Origin: Methanolinea sp. UBA473 | Lineage (GTDB): Archaea > Halobacteriota > Methanomicrobia > Methanomicrobiales > Methanospirillaceae | Assembly: GCA_002509495.1 (NCBI GenBank) | Contig: DAEV01000107.1 | Span: 1 to 20,636, forward strand | DNA length: 20,636 bases | Direction: 5' to 3' | In this document: piece after piece, positions 15,591 through 20,636 of the stretch | Layout of the letters: every line of letters starts with the position of its first letter | Numbering within the stretch: the first letter of the stretch is position 1 | Program-made: the position numbers and the translations under genes | The notes under the pieces: generated by a model | What the model saw: only the letters and a program-made list of their open reading frames with translations | The model's database searches: none | What the model was told of the DNA's origin: nothing

Positions 15591-15926
15591 ATGAGAATAA
15601 TCGCAATCCTGATCCTGGTCACCGTGGCTTTTACGGCGTTCTCATGCTGTACCGGGTCCGGGGAAGATCCGGTGATAGGAACGTGGGAATGGTCGGATGG
15701 AAAAGGGTATACCGAGCAGTATACCTTCGGGGAAGATTCTTCCTTCTCCGCAGTTGCGCTCGGTTCAAATTTTTCCGGGACGTGGGAGAGAGTGTCACGG
15801 GATCATTACCTGGTGACTTACGCATACCGGGATGATCCCCTGCACAACGAGATACTCACCGAGAATGTTCACTATGACGAGACCACGGATGCCATCTACT
15901 TCCCTGCCCACAGGAGGGTCGCATGA
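15591..15926 (+). CDS. Small lipoprotein-like exported protein
   Basis: 111 residues from ATG 15591 (a GTG at 15588 is directly before it). A hydrophobic signal segment (MRIIAILILVTVAFTA) ends in FSCC at residues 17-20, resembling a lipobox. The rest is beta-rich: GTWEWSDGKG, QYTFGEDSSF and FSGTWERVSRDHYLVTY look like strands of a small lipocalin-like barrel with a repeated GTWE start. Similar small proteins occur in Methanomicrobia to my recollection; no function is known. It is divergent from the tRNA gene and 58 bases before trm1. A TTCTTATACC stretch at about 15532-15541 may be its promoter. Confidence 0.7.
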   Translation: MRIIAILILVTVAFTAFSCCTGSGEDPVIGTWEWSDGKGYTEQYTFGEDSSFSAVALGSNFSGTWERVSRDHYLVTYAYRDDPLHNEILTENVHYDETTDAIYFPAHRRVA

Positions 15927-15948
15927 GGGATCCTTCAGGATCGGGGAA

Positions 15949-15957
15949 TTCTATATC
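15949..15957 (+). promoter_or_regulatory. TATA-like box before trm1
   Basis: TTCTATATC centred about 32 bases upstream of the trm1 ATG. The spacing would give a transcript with almost no 5' leader, separate from the lipoprotein gene. The start has no Shine-Dalgarno, which agrees. Confidence 0.4.
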
Positions 15958-15984
15958 TCCCTGCAGAACCTAGTTCCTCCGGAT

Positions 15985-17100
15985 ATGGATTTTACCGAGG
16001 TAAAAGAGGGAACTACACGGTTTCTGGTGCCTGTACAGGACCCTGCTCTTCCCTTCCCGCCCGGATCTGCCCCGGTATTTTTCAATAAGAGAATGGAGCT
16101 ATCACGGGATACCACTGTCCTCCTGGTCTCACAGCTACGCCCGACCCGGTACCTGGACGCAATGGGGGCGACCGGTGCACGCGGGCTCCGAATCGCACAG
16201 GAATGCGGGATTCCGGTGACCATCAATGACCGTGATCCCCATGCATACGAACTCATCCGGAGGAACGCGGACCACTGCGGCCTTCCCATCGAAGTAATTT
16301 CCTCGGATGTGAACGTGCTCCTTTCGGGCAGGAGGTTCGATACTGTGGACCTGGACCCCTTCGGCACCCCCGCCCCATTCCTGGACTCCGCCATCCGGGG
16401 TACCGGCAGGTATCTGTTCCTGACTGCTACTGATACGGCACCGCTTTGCGGCGCCCACCAGGCCGCCGGTATCCGGCGGTATTTTTCCATTGCGTCGAAC
16501 AATGAGTACCATTCAGAGACGGGGCTCCGCATCCTCCTTTCGTTCGCGGTCCGCGAGGCGGTGAAGTACGACTTGGGGATCGAACCGCTCTTTTGTTTCT
16601 CGCACGAGCACTTCATCCGGCTCCACCTGAGGCTCACCCACGGGGCCCGTGCAGCCGATCGAACCCTTTCCCACATCGGGTTTATCCTCCAGTGCCCTTC
16701 CTGCCCCTTCCGCACGGAGCAGTCCGGGATCCTTCCCAATCCGGGCCGGTGCCCTGAATGCGGATCGGAGTTGAAACCGGTCGGTCCGCTCTGGAGGGGA
16801 TCGATCAGTGACCCCGGCACCCTCGCAGCGATGGAGGCACGGATTCCTGAAAAAACACTTGGGACCGCAGCGGAAATCGGGAAACTCCTCTCCATCTGCA
16901 GGCAGGAGATGGACACCTCGTCCCACTACGATTATCATATTCTTGCGAAATTCTGCAGGGTCTCTCCTCCTCCGATGGAAACGATGCTCAATTATATCCG
17001 GGACGAAGGTTTTCCCGCCACACGAACGCACTATTCAGGGACATCGTTTAAAAGTCGTGCCCCGCTTGGTGTGATTTACAGTGCACTCCTCGGCCATTGA
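15985..17100 (+). CDS. trm1: tRNA (guanine-26-N2) dimethyltransferase
   Basis: Dimethylates G26 of tRNAs using SAM. The frame is open back to 15832 over the lipoprotein gene, but ATG 15985 gives 371 residues, close to the Pyrococcus enzyme, with the family N-terminus (EVKEGTTRFLVP). Seen: PVFFNKRMELSRD, SAM motif DAMGATGARG (58-67), DLDPFGTP (122-129) with the catalytic aspartate, and a C-terminal zinc site with CPSC and CPEC. The C-terminal domain ends in FKSRAPLG, typical for the family. It converges on the desulfoferrodoxin gene. Confidence 0.95.
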   Translation: MDFTEVKEGTTRFLVPVQDPALPFPPGSAPVFFNKRMELSRDTTVLLVSQLRPTRYLDAMGATGARGLRIAQECGIPVTINDRDPHAYELIRRNADHCGLPIEVISSDVNVLLSGRRFDTVDLDPFGTPAPFLDSAIRGTGRYLFLTATDTAPLCGAHQAAGIRRYFSIASNNEYHSETGLRILLSFAVREAVKYDLGIEPLFCFSHEHFIRLHLRLTHGARAADRTLSHIGFILQCPSCPFRTEQSGILPNPGRCPECGSELKPVGPLWRGSISDPGTLAAMEARIPEKTLGTAAEIGKLLSICRQEMDTSSHYDYHILAKFCRVSPPPMETMLNYIRDEGFPATRTHYSGTSFKSRAPLGVIYSALLGH

Positions 17101-17208
17101 GGATCATCGGATTGTCCTGATATGACACCCATCATGGCATGACAGGGCGCTCCACCGCGGATCTTTCTCCAAAGGAGCGAAATTTCCTGAAAACTGCAGA
17201 ATCTGCAG

Positions 17209-17251
17209 AAAAACTAAAAAAAATCCATGCGATCGAGCGGGAGAAAAAAAA
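17209..17251 (-). terminator. Double U-tract terminator after desulfoferrodoxin
   Basis: Two runs of eight A on the plus strand (17216-17223 and 17244-17251) and one of five (17209-17213) read as U tracts for the minus-strand gene, 20-65 bases past its stop. Beside them, CTGCAG-AAT-CTGCAG at 17194-17208 is both an inverted and a direct repeat and may help converging trm1 transcripts end. Confidence 0.6.
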
Positions 17252-17273
17252 GGGGAGAGTATGAGGTCGGCTC

Positions 17274-17654
17274 TTATGCACGGTGGGGCCTGTTGGACCA
17301 CAATCCATGCAGATTGCAGTAGGCCCGAACTTTGACATCCTTCGAAGGAACCGGGAAGGAGGCCTCGGGTTTCTCACCGGGCTTCAATCCCTTTACATAA
17401 AGCGAAGGGCCTGAGATCACTTCGATCCACTGGATATAATGAGCCGCCTCCATGGGATGGGGAGCAGCCCCGACTTTTGCGAGGATTCCCTGGCCGCGGG
17501 ATTCCACCACCGGGACATGTTTCTCGGTGCTTGCATCGACGGTATTTTCTATCTGCTTATCCATGGGCTTACCGCAACAGACAAGCTGCCCTTCTCCCTC
17601 GTCGACGACCATCACGATCTGACCGCAGGTTGCGCATTTGAATATTTCAAGCAT
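17274..17654 (-). CDS. dfx: Desulfoferrodoxin (superoxide reductase)
   Basis: Reduces superoxide to hydrogen peroxide in the cytoplasm without making oxygen, a common defence in strict anaerobes. The 126-residue protein has the N-terminal desulforedoxin site (C7, C10, C26, C27) and the catalytic site E44-K45-H46, H66, H72, C113, H116. These match the Desulfarculus baarsii enzyme with a constant shift of three residues, so both iron centres should form. Upstream there is GGAG about 11 bases before ATG and an A/T-rich promoter region. It appears monocistronic, with a U-tract terminator. Confidence 0.96.
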   Translation of the reverse strand: MLEIFKCATCGQIVMVVDEGEGQLVCCGKPMDKQIENTVDASTEKHVPVVESRGQGILAKVGAAPHPMEAAHYIQWIEVISGPSLYVKGLKPGEKPEASFPVPSKDVKVRAYCNLHGLWSNRPHRA

Positions 17655-17680
17655 GGATCCGAAACACTCCTATGGGTGAG

Positions 17681-17707
17681 AATTATTTTTGAGAGTTTAA
17701 TAGTTAT
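17681..17707 (-). promoter_or_regulatory. A/T-rich promoter region of desulfoferrodoxin
   Basis: On the minus strand, AAAAATAATT lies 27-36 bases and ATAACTATTAAA 42-53 bases before the start codon; either can be the TATA box. The surrounding spacer is otherwise GC-rich. Confidence 0.4.
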
Positions 17708-17838
17708 TGATCTGGAAGGTGAAAGGCCCCGGCGTATAACTACACATCTTCTGCAGGGATACCAGGAATATCCGCCAGACTTCGATCCGGGACGAACCCC
17801 GCAGGTCTCCCGGATCCCCGGTCCACCAGATCGCACCG

Positions 17839-18957
17839 CTATCCGCCGTGCTCGATGATGATGGACAGGAGGTCCCCCTCTTTTAACTTGTGGGGGAGCC
17901 CGACCCTCTGCCCGGGATGCTTCACCGAGTGCCCCCATACCCTTGCGAACCGGAATTTGTTCACAAAATCCCTGTGCAGCTTCCGGCACACTTCCTCGAC
18001 GGTACTCCCGGACCGGATTATTAAGGGTTCCTCGAGGTCTGCTGCCCCGCTCTGGGGTTTTAAAAAGATACGCATGAATCCGAGCTGATTGTAGATCTCA
18101 TCCTTCATCTCCTCCATATGATATCCGGTATGTGCTGAGATCAGGAGAGGGATCTCCGAGAATCTCCGGGTGAGATCCTCCACGATGGCGTTCTTTGCCG
18201 CCTCGTCCACAAGGTCCACCTTGTTCACCGCAATGAAGGCCGGGACATAAACCCGGTTCCCGAGCATTGCGTCGATGAGATCGTCCTGGGTGGCGTTACC
18301 CCGGATGAGGACCTCCGCATTCATCATCTTGTTCTCGGAGAGGATCGACCGCACCTCCTCCAGGTCCAGGTCCAGCACACCCACGTGGTTCATCCGGACC
18401 CCGCCGTAGGCGGTTTTCTTGATGGTGATGTCGGGTTTCCTCCGGTTGATCCTGATCCCGGCATCGTAGAGCTCCTTCATCAGGACGTCCACATGCCTGG
18501 AGTTGAAGACATCCACGAGGATCACGATCATGTCCGCGCCCCGGACCACTCCGATCACCTCCTTCCCCTTGCCCTTTCCCATCGCTGCACCCGCAATAAG
18601 TCCCGGGATGTCCAGGATCTGGATCTTGGCCCCCTTATGCTCCATGGCTCCCGGGACGACGGTGAGGGTGGTGAACGCATACGCGGCGACTTCGCTTTTT
18701 GTCCCTGTCAGGGTATTCAAAAGCGTGCTCTTCCCCGTTGACGGGAATCCCACAAGGACTACGGTCGCGTCCCCTGACTTTTTGACGGAGTACCCTTCTC
18801 CCCCTCCCCCGGCCTTCATCGCCCGGGTGACCGCCTCGTCCCTCAGCTTTGCGATCTTTGCTTTGACCCGGCCGATATGCTTGGAAGTAGCCTTATTGTA
18901 GGGCGTCCGCTGAAGTTCATCCTCCAGTTCCTTTATCTGGTCTTCCAGCCCGGCCAT
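17839..18957 (-). CDS. DRG-family (Obg-related) GTPase with TGS domain
   Basis: 372 residues. A short coiled N-terminal region with basic residues precedes the G domain: G1 GFPSTGKS (70-77), G3 DIPG (116-119), G4 NKVD (245-248), G5 SAH. An S5D2L-type insertion lies between G3 and G4 (about 165-235, INRRKPDITIKKT). The C-terminal TGS domain (about 295-371) contains GSTVEEVCRKLHRDF and HKLKEGDLLSII. Archaeal and eukaryotic DRG proteins associate with ribosomes and assist translation. It follows the sensor gene on the same strand after 95 bases with its own TATA-like sequence, so it is probably transcribed independently. Confidence 0.95.
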   Translation of the reverse strand: MAGLEDQIKELEDELQRTPYNKATSKHIGRVKAKIAKLRDEAVTRAMKAGGGGEGYSVKKSGDATVVLVGFPSTGKSTLLNTLTGTKSEVAAYAFTTLTVVPGAMEHKGAKIQILDIPGLIAGAAMGKGKGKEVIGVVRGADMIVILVDVFNSRHVDVLMKELYDAGIRINRRKPDITIKKTAYGGVRMNHVGVLDLDLEEVRSILSENKMMNAEVLIRGNATQDDLIDAMLGNRVYVPAFIAVNKVDLVDEAAKNAIVEDLTRRFSEIPLLISAHTGYHMEEMKDEIYNQLGFMRIFLKPQSGAADLEEPLIIRSGSTVEEVCRKLHRDFVNKFRFARVWGHSVKHPGQRVGLPHKLKEGDLLSIIIEHGG

Positions 18958-18990
18958 GTCCTGTTCCTATATTCATGGCAGAATTCGGGA

Positions 18991-18998
18991 GATATAGT
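18991..18998 (-). promoter_or_regulatory. TATA-like box before the DRG gene
   Basis: Minus-strand CAACTATATC spans this site, about 38 bases before the ATG. A second TATA-like word (GAATATAGG) is too close to the start to serve. T-rich bases at 19019-19032 on the minus strand could end the upstream sensor transcript. Confidence 0.35.
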
Positions 18999-19052
18999 TG
19001 TGGGTAAGGCCTGGAAAACGGGAAAAATTCATCCTGCGGATCCGACGGGGGA

Positions 19053-20606
19053 TCACCCCTTCTCGAATCGGTACGACCCTTTGGGGATCCGCATCTCGAA
19101 CCGTGCTCCTTTCCCGTATTCACCGGTTTCAAGGAAGACTATGTTGGTGATCGACAGGATCTCACGGGCAAGGAAGAGCCCGAGCCCTTTCTTTCCTTCA
19201 AATCTCCTTTCAAATATCTTCTCTTTCATGTGTACGGGAATCCCTTCCCCGTTGTCCTCGAAGAACAAAGTCAATCCCTGATCGGTTTCGCGATAGTACA
19301 GGCTGATTTCCGTTGCGGATCTTCCATGCTCGAGCACGTTCTCGATCATATTCAGAAAAACCTTTTCAAGGAGCGGATCGGCATAGACAGCCAGCCCCTC
19401 AACCCTTAAATGCCGCGAAAAGTTCAGAATATTCACGTGGGAAGCTGCAAAAAGGAACGTATGCAGGACATTCTGCCAGGCAGGGGGTCTTTGTCCCAGG
19501 TCCTGGTAATTCTTTGCAAAGAGGAGCAGATCCCGTATCGTCTGCATAATGGCGACCTGTTTTTCCAGGTATTGGGAAAATCGCCCGTCAACAGGAATCT
19601 TCTTCTCGAGTTCAAGGTACCCGGACAGGGAAAATACCGCATTCTGGATATCATCAAAGGTGATGCCGTTCAAGAGACTCAGCTTCTTCGTCGCCCTGTT
19701 CAATGCCTCTTCCACGGTCACCCGTTCGGTGATATCCTCGGAAATTCCAAGCAGGTATTTCGGATTTCCCTCTCTGTCATAGATGGGTATTTTTTTGGTG
19801 TGAAGGATCCGTTCACCCCTGGATTTTGTCCGGATCGTCTCCCTCGGGATATTCAGGATTTTGCCTTCCCCGATCACTTTCCGGTCCATTTCCATGAAAA
19901 ACCCGGCCTGATCTTCCGGGAAAAAATCGCTGTCATTCTTCCCGTACATCTCCTCACGGGGATACCCCAGCAGCTCTTCCCCTGCCTTGTTGATCCGGAC
20001 GAACCGGAGATCCGAGGCGTCCTTGACAAAAAGCATATCCGGGATATTCTCCACGATTCTGTCAAGGAACTTCTCATTCTCCGATAATGCTTCTTCCACC
20101 CGCATCCTTTCTGCGATGTCGGCCTCAAGCTGCAAAACTTTCTTCTCCAGCTTGCGGAACAACACCTCGTTATATTGCCGCAGGACCTCACTCTCGTTTC
20201 CGGTGGATTTCACAGTGGATGTTGATGTTCCCGCCTTTGATTCTTCCAGGACTTCACTCACAATCTGGGCGAGAATTTCAGGCTTTTGCGGCTTGACAAG
20301 GAACCGTTCGGCACCAAGGTTCCGGGCGAACTGTTCGTCCCGGGGATCGGTATAGGTGGCGGTATAAAAGATGAACGGGACGGGATTGAGCCGTTCGTCG
20401 GCTTTCCACTGGCGGCAGAGCTCGAATCCGTCCATTACCGGCATAAGGATATCCGTGATGATCAGGTCGGGAGGATTCTTTTTTGCCATGTCCAGCGCCT
20501 CTGCGCCATTCCTTGCGGGGGTCACAACAAATCCGTATCCCTTCAGCATCGCTTCCAGAACGTAGATATTGGAGGCGATATCGTCGACAATCAGGATCCT
20601 CGTCAT
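19053..20606 (-). CDS. Hybrid sensor: receiver, PAS and HATPase domains, no phospho-accepting histidine
   Basis: 517 residues, soluble, no membrane segment. Receiver 1-120: D8/D9, phospho-acceptor D52 in LIITDILMPVMDG, T82 and K105. A coiled coil (about 140-178) leads to a PAS domain (about 180-295) ending in the PAC-like sequence GISEDITERVTVEEAL. The helical linker reads LLNGITFDDIQNAVFSLSGY (311-330). In related methanogen kinases this helix, from memory, reads ITRHDI with the histidine; here that place holds F317-D318. The HATPase domain is otherwise good: N423 (IENVLEHG), DNGEGIP (451-457), GLGLFL (474-479). So it can probably bind ATP but not autophosphorylate on the usual histidine. 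ATG 20606 lies 30 bases from the window edge. Confidence 0.88.
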   Translation of the reverse strand: MTRILIVDDIASNIYVLEAMLKGYGFVVTPARNGAEALDMAKKNPPDLIITDILMPVMDGFELCRQWKADERLNPVPFIFYTATYTDPRDEQFARNLGAERFLVKPQKPEILAQIVSEVLEESKAGTSTSTVKSTGNESEVLRQYNEVLFRKLEKKVLQLEADIAERMRVEEALSENEKFLDRIVENIPDMLFVKDASDLRFVRINKAGEELLGYPREEMYGKNDSDFFPEDQAGFFMEMDRKVIGEGKILNIPRETIRTKSRGERILHTKKIPIYDREGNPKYLLGISEDITERVTVEEALNRATKKLSLLNGITFDDIQNAVFSLSGYLELEKKIPVDGRFSQYLEKQVAIMQTIRDLLLFAKNYQDLGQRPPAWQNVLHTFLFAASHVNILNFSRHLRVEGLAVYADPLLEKVFLNMIENVLEHGRSATEISLYYRETDQGLTLFFEDNGEGIPVHMKEKIFERRFEGKKGLGLFLAREILSITNIVFLETGEYGKGARFEMRIPKGSYRFEKG

Positions 20607-20636
20607 TTACTAACCTTAACTCCGCACAGGTTTAGG

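Overview
The window comes from a methanogenic euryarchaeon, most likely of the order Methanomicrobiales; this is an inference from gene content. The archaeal markers are an archaeal-type pantetheine-phosphate adenylyltransferase, PyrB with a separate regulatory PyrI, a UbiA-type ether-lipid prenyltransferase, an archaeal Trm1, a DRG GTPase with a TGS domain, a heterodisulfide-reductase HdrA-like flavoprotein, an ADP-forming acyl-CoA synthetase, and a tRNA gene without an encoded CCA. Two PAS-containing two-component proteins and a membrane Ser/Thr kinase fit the signalling-rich genomes of that order. No phage, plasmid, CRISPR or defence genes are visible.

Layout, left to right. (1) 1-1615: the 3' part of a membrane-anchored Hanks-type kinase with a Thr/Pro-rich repeat stalk, cut by the window edge. 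(2) 1616-2327: a gene-free stretch with small hairpins. (3) 2328-5228: a receiver-PAS response regulator facing an ADP-forming acyl-CoA synthetase. (4) 5349-6836: an Rsm22/METTL17-like methyltransferase, divergent from the synthetase. (5) 7089-8449: pyrB-pyrI, overlapping by 4 bases. (6) 8584-9180: an exported TPR protein with a C-terminal anchor. (7) 9452-9955: archaeal PPAT (minus strand), only 30 bases from (8) a compact four-gene plus-strand run at 9986-13529: gamma-carbonic-anhydrase-like protein, short HdrA-like flavoprotein, MtnA-like isomerase and DUF116 Cys-rich membrane protein. (9) 13530-14472: a GC-rich hairpin/repeat island holding one AT-rich small exported-protein gene. (10) 14473-15478: UbiA-type prenyltransferase and tRNA-Arg(CCT), minus strand. 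(11) 15591-17100: small lipoprotein-like gene and trm1. (12) 17274-20606: desulfoferrodoxin, DRG GTPase and a receiver-PAS-HATPase sensor, all minus strand.

Most genes are core metabolism or housekeeping. The parts most worth a second look are the repeat island with its AT-rich cargo gene, the sensor protein at 19053-20606 that has lost its phospho-accepting histidine, the orphan short HdrA-like protein in the overlapping four-gene run, and the kinase with DWG in place of DFG. No clear, complete, previously undescribed system can be demonstrated from the sequence; the four-gene run and the repeat island are the best candidates.
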